NCBI RefSeq assembly: GCF_014845095.1
Contig: NZ_NKUG01000046.1
Location: forward strand, 1-39,175
Length of the DNA stretch: 39,175 nucleotides
From: Methylobacterium bullatum
Lineage (GTDB): Bacteria; Pseudomonadota; Alphaproteobacteria; Rhizobiales; Beijerinckiaceae
Reading direction: 5' to 3'
The notes beneath the pieces were generated by a model that worked only from the letters and a program-made list of their open reading frames with translations, did no database searches and had not been told where the DNA came from. The position numbers were made by a program, and so were the translations under genes. Positions 25,055 through 32,960 of the stretch are shown here, piece by piece; within the stretch, counting starts at the first letter, position 1; every line of letters begins with the position of its first letter.

Positions 25055-25669
25055 TCAGAAAGCAAGGCAGCCATGGCTGCGCAACCGGTCGAGCAATCCG
25101 GTCAGCGGGAGGCCGAGGATCGTGGCATGGGCGCCCTCGATGTCCGCGAACAGATGGATGCCGAGGCCTTCCAGCTGGTATCCCCCCACCGTGCCGGTGA
25201 CGCGGTCATGCCCGGCGATCGCCAGATAGGTGTCGATGGCGGAAGCGCTCAGGTCCCGCATGGTCAGACGGGCCTCGTCGTGGAGGAGATCCGGCTCCCG
25301 TCCCGGTACGATGAGGGCGGCGGCGGAATGCAGGGAATGGGTCCTGTTGGATAGCCGGCTCAGCTGATGTTTCGCCGCGTCGAGGGAGGCGGATTTGTGA
25401 AACACCTCCCCCTCGCAGGCGAGAACCTGGTCGGCGGCCAGGACGATCCTGTCTTGGGCCTTTCCCGCGACCGCCCGTGCCTTGGCCAGGGCCAGCCGGC
25501 GGGCGAGCTCGACAGGAGCGAGGGGGCCTGAATCGGCCTCGATGCCGCGCTCGTCGACATTCGGGACCACGACCTCCACGTCGAGGCCGGCGGCTTCGAG
25601 GAGATGCCTGCGCGTCGGCGAGCCGGAGGCGAGGACGAGCGGCCGTTCGGGCAGCCAGAGACGGGTCAT
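25055..25669 (-). CDS. maf: Maf-family nucleoside triphosphate pyrophosphatase
   Basis: Maf proteins hydrolyse dTTP, UTP or modified nucleotides to monophosphates and help prevent incorporation of unusual bases. The 204-residue protein has the N-terminal LASGSPTRRHLL motif (13-24), VPNVDERGIEAD, VLAADQVLACEGEVFHK (metal and nucleotide site) and the RDLSASAIDTYLA segment. The start at 25669 places the first motif at the expected distance; an in-frame ATG 8 codons upstream overlaps ppsR. It lies in the ppsR-maf-aroE block typical of alphaproteobacteria. Confidence 0.93.
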   Translation of the reverse strand: MTRLWLPERPLVLASGSPTRRHLLEAAGLDVEVVVPNVDERGIEADSGPLAPVELARRLALAKARAVAGKAQDRIVLAADQVLACEGEVFHKSASLDAAKHQLSRLSNRTHSLHSAAALIVPGREPDLLHDEARLTMRDLSASAIDTYLAIAGHDRVTGTVGGYQLEGLGIHLFADIEGAHATILGLPLTGLLDRLRSHGCLAF

Positions 25670-25689
25670 GACGGATCTCGCTTCGCGTT

Positions 25690-26520
25690 TCACGCCACGA
25701 GGAACTTGAGCCGGTGCTCGCGATGGAGATCGAGGATCGCGGCGGCGGTCTCCTCGATGGACCGCCTCGTGACGTCGATGGTCGGCCAGCGGTGCCGGTT
25801 GCAGAGTTTGCGGCAGGCGGCGATCTCGTCGGCGACGGCGTCGCGATCGACATAAAGGGAGGTGTCGTCGGCCTTCAGGCTCAGCAGGCGGTTCTGCCGG
25901 ATCTGCACGATCCGCTCCGCAGACGCGAGGAGGCCGACCACGAGGGGCTTGCGGGCATTCTCGAGATTGGGAGGCACCGGCATGCCCGGCACCAGGGGGA
26001 AATTCGCGGTCTTCAGCCCGCGATTGGCCAGATAGATCGCCGTCGGGGTCTTCGAGGTGCGGCTGACGCCCACGAGGATCACGTCGGATTCGTCGATGTC
26101 GAAGGGCAGGTTGCCGTCGTCATGGGCGAGGGTGAAGTTCATCGCGTCGATGCGCTTGAAATACTCGGCGTTCAGCATGTGCTGCGCCCCCGGCCGGGCC
26201 GTCGTCTCCGCGCCGAGATAGGATTGCAGCAGGGCGTGGACCGGCTGGAGCACGGAGAGGCAGGGCGATCCGGTCTCGCGGCAGGCCGCCTCCAGCCGCT
26301 CGGTGAGGTCGTGCCCGACGAGGGTGTAGAGGACGAGGCCCGGCGCCGCCTCGATCTCGGAGATCACCCGTTCGAGCTGGGCCGAGGATCGCACCAGCGG
26401 ATAGACATGCTCGATGGCCGAGACGCCCTCGTACTGGGCGGCAGCGGCGCGACCCACATTGATGAGGGTCTCGCCGGTGGAATCCGACACGAGATGGAGG
26501 TGGAAGTAGCTGCGACTCAT
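25690..26520 (-). CDS. ppsR: PEP synthase / pyruvate phosphate dikinase regulatory protein (DUF299)
   Basis: These bifunctional kinase-phosphorylases regulate PEP synthase or pyruvate phosphate dikinase by ADP-dependent phosphorylation. The 276-residue protein carries the P-loop-like [10 protein letters not shown] (151-160), an N-terminal [11 protein letters not shown] segment, and the LAHDDG motif (131-136). It is the first leftward gene from the candidate origin; its start codon is about 50 bases from a DnaA box. Which target enzyme it controls cannot be told from this window, since neither PpsA nor PpdK is here. Identity is firm. Confidence 0.95.
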   Translation of the reverse strand: MSRSYFHLHLVSDSTGETLINVGRAAAAQYEGVSAIEHVYPLVRSSAQLERVISEIEAAPGLVLYTLVGHDLTERLEAACRETGSPCLSVLQPVHALLQSYLGAETTARPGAQHMLNAEYFKRIDAMNFTLAHDDGNLPFDIDESDVILVGVSRTSKTPTAIYLANRGLKTANFPLVPGMPVPPNLENARKPLVVGLLASAERIVQIRQNRLLSLKADDTSLYVDRDAVADEIAACRKLCNRHRWPTIDVTRRSIEETAAAILDLHREHRLKFLVA

Positions 26521-26568
26521 CGGAAATTCCCATCCCAGGCCGGCGGACGGGCGTAAGGGATCTCCGGG

Positions 26569-26577
26569 TTATCCACC
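26569..26577 (+). promoter_or_regulatory. DnaA box 1
   Basis: TTATCCACC matches TTATCCACA at 8 of 9 positions. It lies 49 bases upstream of the ppsR start codon, on the ppsR side of the candidate origin. Confidence 0.7.
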
Positions 26578-26602
26578 ACACCTGACGGCCGGAGTCGACA
26601 GG

Positions 26603-26611
26603 TGGGGATAA
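26603..26611 (-). promoter_or_regulatory. DnaA box 2
   Basis: The complement reads TTATCCCCA, one mismatch from TTATCCACA. It lies about 34 bases from box 1 in opposite orientation. Confidence 0.6.
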
Positions 26612-26799
26612 AGCACCCCTGTCCGGGCCGGGGGCGGAACCTTCCCCCGCGTTGTCGACTCTCGCGTCAACATGCAGAACGACGACCCTCGCCCCGATCC
26701 CGATTTGGGAGATTCAGGGAGGGTTCGGGCACGGGGGACCCATCACGGCGCGCAAGTCGCTGATTAGACTTCCCGTTCTCGAAAGTTAGCGCGAACCCG

Positions 26800-26815
26800 T
26801 TAAAGCCCCGTTAAC
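26800..26815 (+). promoter_or_regulatory. CtrA binding site TTAA-N7-TTAAC
   Basis: TTAA (26800-26803), seven bases, then TTAAC (26811-26815) is an exact match to the CtrA consensus. In Caulobacter, CtrA binds such sites at oriC and blocks initiation. The site is 22 bases from DnaA box 3. The match is seen; repression here is inferred. Confidence 0.75.
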
Positions 26816-26836
26816 GGCGGTCGCGCGGGGATGGGG

Positions 26837-26845
26837 TGTGGACAA
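26837..26845 (-). promoter_or_regulatory. DnaA box 3
   Basis: The complement reads TTGTCCACA, one mismatch from consensus. It stands between the CtrA site and the A+T-rich stretch, the usual place for a DnaA box adjacent to the unwinding element. Confidence 0.7.
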
Positions 26846-26870
26846 GTTCGCGGTCCCGTCATCCCCCGTC

Positions 26871-26917
26871 TAAAAGAAAAAACAGAGTCCTAGAATCTCT
26901 CTTTTCTTATTAGATAG
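26871..26917. other. A+T-rich candidate DNA unwinding element
   Basis: 34 of 47 bases are A or T in an otherwise GC-rich chromosome. It is bracketed by an inverted CCCGTCTA / TAGACGGG-like pair and includes two GANTC sites in the imperfect palindrome GAGTCCTAGAATCTC. Position next to DnaA box 3 supports a duplex-unwinding role. Confidence 0.6.
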
Positions 26918-27000
26918 ACGGGACGGGGACAGGGATTTTCGGCCACCCCCAGAGGCTCTCGCAGGGAAGAGGGCTTTCGGAAGGGGGCATCGGAGAAGCG

Positions 27001-27045
27001 GGGACGTCCTGCGGTAAAACAACGTCCCTCGGCAAAACATCTTCC
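27001..27045. repeat. Direct and inverted repeats near the hemE start
   Basis: CGGTAAAACAACGTCC (27012-27027) and CGGCAAAACATCTTCC (27030-27045) match at 13 of 16 positions with an 18-bp period. GGGACGT (27001-27007) pairs with ACGTCCC (27022-27028). They may be regulatory sites for hemE or part of the origin; no known binder is recognised. Confidence 0.5.
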
Positions 27046-27103
27046 CGAGACGGGGCAGGGAGGTCATAGCTCTGTTCCAAGGGGAGGGTACCTTCCCATC
27101 AAG

Positions 27104-28195
27104 ATGGACCGGGCGGATACGCGGATGACTCGACGTGACGGCACCGATCGTGCGCTGCTTCAGGTTCTCGACGGCAAACCGTCCCGGGTCCCTCCCGCCT
27201 GGATGATGCGGCAGGCCGGGCGCTACCTTCCGGAATATCGCGAGGTCCGGGCCAGGGCCGGCTCCTTTCTCGACCTCTGCTACAATCCGGATTTCGCCAC
27301 CGAGGTGACCCTGCAGCCGATCCGGCGGTTCGGCTTCGACGCGGCGATCCTCTTTTCCGACATCCTCGTCGTGCCGGACGCCCTCGGGCAGAATGTCCGC
27401 TTCGTCGAAGGAGAAGGCCCGCGTCTCGACCCGGTCCATGGCCGGGACGAATTCGCCCGCCTGAAACAGGCCGACGATCCGAGCATCTTCCAGCACCTGG
27501 AGCCGGTCTTCGAGACCGTCCGGCGCCTGCGCTCCGAATTGCCGGCCGAGACGACGCTTCTCGGGTTCTGCGGCGGTCCCTGGACGGTGGCGAGCTACAT
27601 GATCGGCGGACGCGGCACGCCTGATCTCGCTCCCGCCCGCGCGCTCGCCGATACCGAGACCGCCCTGGTTGAAGCACTGATCGACCGCCTTGTCTCGGTG
27701 CAGATCGAGTACCTGTCGCGCCAGCTCGAAGCCGGCGCCGATGCGGTCCAGATCTTCGAATCCCATGCGGGCTCGCTGCCGCGGGCGCCGGGCGCCACGG
27801 CGGACGCCCTCCAGCATTGGAGTTTTGCTCCCATCGCCCGCATCGTCGATGGGGTCAGGGCACGTGTGCCGGGCGCGAAGATCATCGTCTTCGCCCGGGG
27901 CTCGGGCCTCGAAGGCCATGCCCGCGTGATGGCGGAGACTGGCGCGGACGCCGTCGGGGTCGATTGGAGCGTCGACCTAAAGGCCCTGCGCGGTGCCGTC
28001 ACGCCGCGCACGGTGACTCAGGGCAACATCCACCCCGAAACGCTGATCGAGGGCGGTGAGGCCCTCGACGCGGCCGTGGACGGGGTGCTCGAGGCGACGG
28101 AAGGGCTGCCGCACATCTTCAACCTCGGCCACGGCATCACCCCACAGACGCCGATCGCCCATGTGGAGCGGATGCTCGCCAGATTGCGGCGCTGA
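27104..28195 (+). CDS. hemE: Uroporphyrinogen decarboxylase
   Basis: HemE removes four carboxylates from uroporphyrinogen III to give coproporphyrinogen III, in the cytoplasm. From ATG 27104 it is 363 residues; an ATG seven codons later (27125) would give a typical length as well. Signatures are [16 protein letters not shown] (31-46), [30 protein letters not shown] and FESHAGSLP with a substrate-site Asp-to-Glu neighbour. It begins a rightward run with hemJ. It borders the candidate origin as in Caulobacter. rho, often nearby in alphaproteobacteria, is absent. Confidence 0.97.
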   Translation: MDRADTRMTRRDGTDRALLQVLDGKPSRVPPAWMMRQAGRYLPEYREVRARAGSFLDLCYNPDFATEVTLQPIRRFGFDAAILFSDILVVPDALGQNVRFVEGEGPRLDPVHGRDEFARLKQADDPSIFQHLEPVFETVRRLRSELPAETTLLGFCGGPWTVASYMIGGRGTPDLAPARALADTETALVEALIDRLVSVQIEYLSRQLEAGADAVQIFESHAGSLPRAPGATADALQHWSFAPIARIVDGVRARVPGAKIIVFARGSGLEGHARVMAETGADAVGVDWSVDLKALRGAVTPRTVTQGNIHPETLIEGGEALDAAVDGVLEATEGLPHIFNLGHGITPQTPIAHVERMLARLRR

Positions 28196-28204
28196 CCTCG
28201 GACC

Positions 28205-28657
28205 ATGGCCGACACGCTCTATCCTTGGATCAAGGCGATCCACGTCATCGCCGTCATCTCCTGGATGGCGGGGCTGCTCTACCTGCCGCGCCTCTTCGTC
28301 TACCACGCGTCCCTGCCCAAGGGGCCGGCCTCCTCGGCCCAGTCCGAGACGTTCAAGGTCATGGAACGCCGCCTGATGAAGGCGATCATGAATCCGGCCA
28401 TGATCGTCACCTGGCTGCTCGGCCTGTTCCTCGTCTGGCAGAGCGGGTTCTACGCATCGGGCTGGATGCAGGCGAAGTTCGCCCTGGTGCTCGCCATGAG
28501 CGGCTGCCACGGCTGGTTCTCGCGGATGGTCAAGGATTTCGCGGCCGACCGGAACGCGCGGAATCACCGTTTCTACCGAATGGTCAACGAGGTTCCGACG
28601 CTCCTCATGGTGGCCATCGTCATCCTCGTCATCGTCAAGCCGGGATTCGGGTCATGA
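28205..28657 (+). CDS. hemJ: HemJ-type protoporphyrinogen IX oxidase
   Basis: HemJ (formerly UPF0093) is a membrane protein that oxidises protoporphyrinogen IX in bacteria lacking HemG and HemY. The 150-residue protein has four hydrophobic helices and the conserved start YPWIKAIHVIAVISWMAGL with H13, then YLPRLFVYH, the MNPAMIVTWLLGL segment and a WMQAKFALVL helix. It starts 9 bases after hemE, so the two are probably one operon. Its stop overlaps the start of the LprI-like gene (ATGA). Together with hemH in the window it nearly completes the end of the pathway. Confidence 0.94.
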   Translation: MADTLYPWIKAIHVIAVISWMAGLLYLPRLFVYHASLPKGPASSAQSETFKVMERRLMKAIMNPAMIVTWLLGLFLVWQSGFYASGWMQAKFALVLAMSGCHGWFSRMVKDFAADRNARNHRFYRMVNEVPTLLMVAIVILVIVKPGFGS

Positions 28658-29010
28658 TCGCATCGCATCGCTTCCGGGTCTGGTGGGGTGCCGCCGCGAT
28701 GATACTGGCCGCATCCGGCGCCGAGGCCGCGAGCTTCCCGTGCGAGAAGGCGGAAACGCCCGACGAGAAGGCGATCTGCGGCCATCTCTCCCTCAACGAC
28801 CTCGACGTGGAGATGGCGGTCCGGTTCGAGATCCTGCGCGGGCTCCTGCCCATGGGCGGCAACGCCAAGCTGCGCGACGACCAGGAAGCCTGGCTGCAGG
28901 AACGGCACAGCTGCGCGGCGGACGTCACGTGCCTAACCAAGGCCTACGAGGCCCGCCTGAAGACCCTGCGCGGCGTCTTTTCGGAGTTCGCCAAGCAGGG
29001 GCCGCTTTAG
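28654..29010 (+). CDS. LprI-like (DUF1311) secreted protein
   Basis: The 118-residue protein has a signal peptide (MIASHRFRVWWGAAAMILAA, cleavage near AEA at 25). The mature domain has the DUF1311/LprI pattern: PCEKAETPDEKAICG with LNDLDVEMA, then DDQEAWLQERHSC and TCLTKAYEARLKTL; cysteines C30, C42, C87 and C93 probably form two disulfides. Mycobacterial LprI inhibits lysozyme; most DUF1311 proteins are uncharacterised. It is coupled to hemJ by an ATGA overlap, an odd partner for a heme enzyme. Confidence 0.85.
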   Translation: MIASHRFRVWWGAAAMILAASGAEAASFPCEKAETPDEKAICGHLSLNDLDVEMAVRFEILRGLLPMGGNAKLRDDQEAWLQERHSCAADVTCLTKAYEARLKTLRGVFSEFAKQGPL

Positions 29011-29055
29011 AATGCCGCCCAACACTCCCGGTCCCGGTCAGTGCTCGCCCACGGC

Positions 29056-29430
29056 ATGACGGCGCAGCAAGAGCTTCGTGAGAGACACCGAGTGGAATGG
29101 CTGGAGCCGTGGGAGTCGGTGGAACCGGTACGAACGGATGACCCCTCCGCCTTCGGCCGGGGCTGGGAAGCCGAACTCCGCAAGGAGGTCGTGCCGGGGC
29201 ACGTCCTCCACGGCCTGGCGGTCACCTTGATCGCCCGTCGATACGATCGGGACGACGCACTTTTTCAGATGCAGGACGGAAGGGTCGCGCAGGTTCACCT
29301 GACATGGAAACAGGCGCCGGAGCTCGACCCGCGCTGGCCGGAAACCGTCCTCTACCCCTCGTTGCAGGCCTGGGCGGATACGGGCCAGCGCCGTGACCAT
29401 GACGAATGGCTCGCCGACAACGGCCAATGA
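29056..29430 (+). CDS. Conserved hypothetical cytosolic protein
   Basis: I start at ATG 29056 (124 residues); GTG 29041 is in frame. It has no leader. A middle segment WEAELRKEVVPGHVLHGLAV and the block VAQVHLTWKQAPELDPRWPE recall a small family of immunity-like or housekeeping proteins with H-LTW and WP patterns, but I cannot name it. The first part is charged (LRERHRVEWLEPWESVEPV). It converges on hisG and is 45 bases past the LprI-like gene. Function unknown. Confidence 0.65.
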   Translation: MTAQQELRERHRVEWLEPWESVEPVRTDDPSAFGRGWEAELRKEVVPGHVLHGLAVTLIARRYDRDDALFQMQDGRVAQVHLTWKQAPELDPRWPETVLYPSLQAWADTGQRRDHDEWLADNGQ

Positions 29431-29485
29431 CCGCCTTCAGCGGAGCCGAACCCGGATCCCTCCTGGTGTCGTCGTCGGCCGGGCC

Positions 29486-30505
29486 TCAGCCCAGCCGCGT
29501 GAGCAGGCGGTCGATCAGCGGGTTGTCCGGGCCGAAAGCGTAGTCGATCCGCCTGACGCTGACCGCGCTCGCTCCCGATTTCACGAGATCGTCCACGAGG
29601 TCGAACGTGGCGTCCACCGGGCAGTGCAGCACGATCTCGGCGCTCCGGTTTTCCGGCACGCCGTAGGGCAACTGCGCATCGTGCAGGGCGCTGATCCCGG
29701 CGAGATCGAGATCGCCGTCGGCCGGCATCGCCGCACGGATCTCGCGGGTGAGGCGCGCGCGCTCCTCCGCCGCGATCCGACCGAGCACGGTGCGCAACGC
29801 CTTCTTCTGGCTTTGGCCCCAGGGCGCCGTCAGCGAGGCGACGAGATTGGCCTCCGAGCGCAGGATGATGCCGTCGTCGAGGATCTTGAGGGCGTTGGCG
29901 GCGAGCGTCGCCCCCGTGGTGGTGATGTCGACGATGATCTCCGCCGAGCCCGAGGCGGGCGCACCTTCCGTGGCGCCGAGGCTCTCCACGATGCGGTAAT
30001 CGGCGACGCCGTGCTCGGCGAAGAAGCGCCGGGTCAGGTTCACGTATTTCGTGGCGATGCGCAGGCGGCGCCCGTGGCGGATGCGGAGTTCGGCCGCGAC
30101 CTCGTCGAGATCGGTCATGGCGCGGACGTCGATCCAGGCCTGCGGCACCGCGACGACGACGGTGGCCTGCCCGAAGCCGAGCGGCGTCAGCAACTCGACC
30201 TGGCCCCGCGCGTCGGGAAGGCTCTCGCGGATCAGATCCTCACCGGTGACGCCGAGATGGGCGCTGCCGCTGGCGAGCTGGTTGGCGATCTCGGAAGCCG
30301 AGAGGTAGCGCACCTCCACATCCGGCACGCCGACGAGCTTGCCGCGATAGTCGCGGGCGCCCGCCCCTTGGGCGAGTTTCAATCCCGCCCGCGCGAAAAA
30401 CGCGGAGGCGTTCTCCTGCAGGCGGCCTTTCGACGGGACGGCGAGGACGAGGGGGCCGTCGACCGCGCCTTGCGAAGCCTGGGAAGTCGGAACGGTCTCA
30501 GCCAC
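29486..30505 (-). CDS. hisG: ATP phosphoribosyltransferase catalytic subunit
   Basis: HisG starts histidine synthesis by joining ATP and PRPP. I choose GTG 30505 because GGAAGGA lies 7 bases upstream; an ATG nine codons earlier (30532) is possible. The 339-residue protein has [35 protein letters not shown] and the PRPP motif [16 protein letters not shown]. After about residue 240 a further domain ends with [27 protein letters not shown], which looks like the ACT-like C-terminal regulatory domain of long HisG, even though hisZ is next door. The gene overlaps hisZ by 8 bases. Confidence 0.93.
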   Translation of the reverse strand: MAETVPTSQASQGAVDGPLVLAVPSKGRLQENASAFFARAGLKLAQGAGARDYRGKLVGVPDVEVRYLSASEIANQLASGSAHLGVTGEDLIRESLPDARGQVELLTPLGFGQATVVVAVPQAWIDVRAMTDLDEVAAELRIRHGRRLRIATKYVNLTRRFFAEHGVADYRIVESLGATEGAPASGSAEIIVDITTTGATLAANALKILDDGIILRSEANLVASLTAPWGQSQKKALRTVLGRIAAEERARLTREIRAAMPADGDLDLAGISALHDAQLPYGVPENRSAEIVLHCPVDATFDLVDDLVKSGASAVSVRRIDYAFGPDNPLIDRLLTRLG

Positions 30506-31652
30506 GGGACGATCCTTCCGACGTGAGGACACGGGACAGCCAGACGGCGCAGCCCACGGCCGGGATCGGCGTGGGACTGCCCAGATGCTGGAGCAGGCCG
30601 TCGTAGCGGCCGCCGCCGACGAGGGGAGCTGTCCCCTGCCCCCGCGTCACCTCGAAGATGAAGCCGGTATAATAATCGAGGTTGCGGGCAAAACTGCCTG
30701 AAAACCGGAACCGCTCCACGTCGAGACCGCGCGCGGCGATGAAGCCGGTCCGCTCCTCGAACAGGGAGAGGGCGGCCTCCAGCGGCGCGTAGGTGATGCC
30801 CGCCGAGGCGGCGAGCTCCCGCATGGAGTTGGCGGCCTGATCCGGATCGCCCGAAATGGCGCGGTAGCGCTCGACGACGGCGCGGTTCTCGGCGTTGAGC
30901 CCGGCGCCGCCATTGGCCCGTGCCGAGGCCTTGGCGAGGAAGCGTTCCGCGATCTCGCCGGCGCTGCGTCCGCCCACGCGGGAGATGCCGGCGATGGACA
31001 ACACGTCCTCGACGAAGGCGCGCACGCCTTTGGGATCCTGGCCCTGGATCGCCGCCAGCAACCCGACATGCGGGTCTTCCACGCTCGCGACGGTGGTGAC
31101 GTCGTCCAGCGAGCGGCCCGCCGCGAGGGCCCGCAACGTCCGCCGCTTGGCGGCGGGCGGCACGCCGAGCCCGTCGAGCAGCGCGTCGATGACGCCCATG
31201 TCGCCGAGCCTCACCGAGACCTCACCGGCTCCGAGCAGGTCGAGGCCTTCGAGGGCGAGGCCGAGCACTTCGGCGTCCGCCGCCGGGATGTCGGTGCGGC
31301 CGATGGATTCGATGCCGGCCTGGAGGAACTCCTCCGCCTCGCCGGAACCGAGCCGGAAGACCGGGCCGAGATAGCTGTAATCGGCGGTGGCGCCCACGCC
31401 CCGCGCCAGATGCTGGCGGCAGACCGGAATGGTGAATTCCGGCCGCAGGCAGAGTTCCGCGCCCGCCGCGTCCTGCGTCACGAAGATGCGACGGCGGATG
31501 TCCTCGCCGGAGAGTTCGAGGAACGGCTCCACCGGCTGCAGCACGGCGGGCGTCACCGGGCCGTAGCCGCCTTGCGAGAAATGCGCGAGGAGCCGCGTTC
31601 CCTCATCCGCTCGCACGGTGTCGATCGGATCGACTGCCTCCGGTCTCGTCAT
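30498..31652 (-). CDS. hisZ: ATP phosphoribosyltransferase regulatory subunit
   Basis: HisZ is a catalytically dead histidyl-tRNA-synthetase-like subunit that activates short HisG. The 384-residue protein shows class II synthetase motif 2-like [34 protein letters not shown], and a degenerate motif 3 region [13 protein letters not shown]; the anticodon-binding domain of HisRS is absent, which separates it from HisS. It overlaps the hisG start. A short tandem repeat and about 100 bases precede it before hemH. The hisZ-hisG pair is typical of proteobacteria. Confidence 0.94.
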   Translation of the reverse strand: MTRPEAVDPIDTVRADEGTRLLAHFSQGGYGPVTPAVLQPVEPFLELSGEDIRRRIFVTQDAAGAELCLRPEFTIPVCRQHLARGVGATADYSYLGPVFRLGSGEAEEFLQAGIESIGRTDIPAADAEVLGLALEGLDLLGAGEVSVRLGDMGVIDALLDGLGVPPAAKRRTLRALAAGRSLDDVTTVASVEDPHVGLLAAIQGQDPKGVRAFVEDVLSIAGISRVGGRSAGEIAERFLAKASARANGGAGLNAENRAVVERYRAISGDPDQAANSMRELAASAGITYAPLEAALSLFEERTGFIAARGLDVERFRFSGSFARNLDYYTGFIFEVTRGQGTAPLVGGGRYDGLLQHLGSPTPIPAVGCAVWLSRVLTSEGSSRG

Positions 31653-31683
31653 GGTTCACCCGCCGCCTGATGCCGCGTCCTTT

Positions 31684-31735
31684 ATCAACCGCGTCCGGTC
31701 TTGGCGACCATCAACCGCATCCGCTCTCGACGAAC
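31684..31735. repeat. Tandem 26-bp repeat upstream of hisZ
   Basis: Two adjacent 26-bp copies begin ATCAACCGC (31684-31709 and 31710-31735) and agree at 21 of 26 positions. They lie in the 98-base gap between the hisZ start and the hemH stop. A regulatory role for hisZG is possible; nothing known is recognised. Confidence 0.6.
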
Positions 31736-31750
31736 GGATCCTGCGGCTTT

Positions 31751-32833
31751 TCAGAGCCAGCCCTGAAGCTCGCGGCGGACCACGTTCTCGATCACCTTCA
31801 TCCCGAGATCGCTGTCGTTGAGGCAGGGGATGTAGGCGAAGCGCTCGCCGCCATTGTCCTCGAAATAATGGCGGTTCTCGCCGTCGAGCTCCTCCAGGGT
31901 CTCGAGGCAGTCGGCGGTGAAGCCCGGCGCCACGATGGCCATGCGCTTCACGCCGGATTTGGCGAGGGTCTGCACGGTCTCGTCGGTATAGGGCTTGAGC
32001 CATTCCTCGTTGCCGAAGCGCGACTGGAAGGTCGTGCGCATCCGTTCCGTCGAGAAGCCCAGGGCCTCGCGGATGAGGCGGCCCGTCTTCACGCACTGGC
32101 AATGGTAGGGATCGCCCTTGAGGAGGTAGCTCTTCGGCACCCCGTGGAACGAGGTGAGGATCACCTCCGGCTCGAAATCGAGCTTGGCGAGGCCCTCGCG
32201 GATCGAGGTGGCCATGGCCTCGATATAGACGGGGTCGTCGTGATACGGCGCCGAGACTCGGACGGTCGGCTGCCAGCGCATCTGCATCAGCGCCTTGAAG
32301 GCCTGGTCGCAGGCCGTGGCCGAGGTGGCGGCGGCATATTGCGGGTAGAGCGGCACCAGCAGGATGCGGTCGCAGCCCTGGTCGAGCAGCGCCTGGATGC
32401 GCAGGGACACTTCCGGCTTGCCGTAGCGCATGGCCCAGTCGACCACCACCGAATCACCCATCGCCGCCTGCAGTCGCTCGGACTGCCCGCGGGTGATGGT
32501 CTTGAGCGGACCCTCGTTGCGCTCGTTGTTCCACACGCTGGCATAATCCCGACCCTTAGGGCCGGGACGCTTCGTGAGGATGATGAGGTTGAGGATGGGC
32601 CACCAGATCAGACGCGGCACCTCGATGACGCGCCGGTCGGACAGGAACTCCTTGAGATAGCGGCGCATGGGCCAATAGCTCGTGCCCTCCGGCGTGCCGA
32701 GGTTCATCAGGAGCACGCCGACCCGGCCCCAGCGCACGGGCGGGTGGTCGGAGGGCAGGCTGGCGGTCGCGGAGGAGCTGGTCTGCAACGGCTTGATGTC
32801 CTTGAGGGACGTCGGTTCGACGCGTTCGTTCAT
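31751..32833 (-). CDS. hemH: Ferrochelatase
   Basis: HemH inserts ferrous iron into protoporphyrin IX, the last heme step. The 360-residue protein has GVLLMNLGTPEG (39-50), LVPLYPQYAAATSAT (about 159-173), the catalytic SFHGVPKSY with H230 and the PGFTADCLETLEEL acidic path. Cysteines near 245 and 247 (PYHCQCVKT) are present in some ferrochelatases, and an Fe-S cluster is possible but not shown. A Ser-rich N-terminal tail of about 35 residues precedes the core. It diverges from the methyltransferase gene with 127 bases between starts. Confidence 0.97.
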   Translation of the reverse strand: MNERVEPTSLKDIKPLQTSSSATASLPSDHPPVRWGRVGVLLMNLGTPEGTSYWPMRRYLKEFLSDRRVIEVPRLIWWPILNLIILTKRPGPKGRDYASVWNNERNEGPLKTITRGQSERLQAAMGDSVVVDWAMRYGKPEVSLRIQALLDQGCDRILLVPLYPQYAAATSATACDQAFKALMQMRWQPTVRVSAPYHDDPVYIEAMATSIREGLAKLDFEPEVILTSFHGVPKSYLLKGDPYHCQCVKTGRLIREALGFSTERMRTTFQSRFGNEEWLKPYTDETVQTLAKSGVKRMAIVAPGFTADCLETLEELDGENRHYFEDNGGERFAYIPCLNDSDLGMKVIENVVRRELQGWL

Positions 32834-32960
32834 CGGGTTCCCGAGCGCCCCGGCAGGGCGCGGTTTGTCAAAGCGGTCTTCGTGGCGCAGTTGTCTGGCG
32901 CAGCATATCTATCTAGAGCACGAGACCTGCCAGCGACCATCTCGTCAATGAAGGCGCGAC

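Larger units (their letters stand above)
26521..27103. other. Candidate chromosomal replication origin (oriC) between ppsR and hemE
   Basis: The 583-bp gap has no gene. It contains three 8/9 matches to the DnaA box, an exact CtrA motif, a 47-base A+T-rich stretch in which 34 bases are A or T, and five GANTC sites (26592, 26657, 26711, 26885, 26893). Five genes on the left point left and four on the right point right, as expected where replication forks diverge. In Caulobacter and Rickettsia the origin lies beside hemE, and this is the same side of hemE. The elements are seen; origin function is inference from established alphaproteobacterial organisation. Confidence 0.8.

Noticed and set aside
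25397..25404. Second parS-like match (GTGAAACA) inside maf
   Set aside because: Only one half-site is present and the other half does not match, and it lies within coding sequence.
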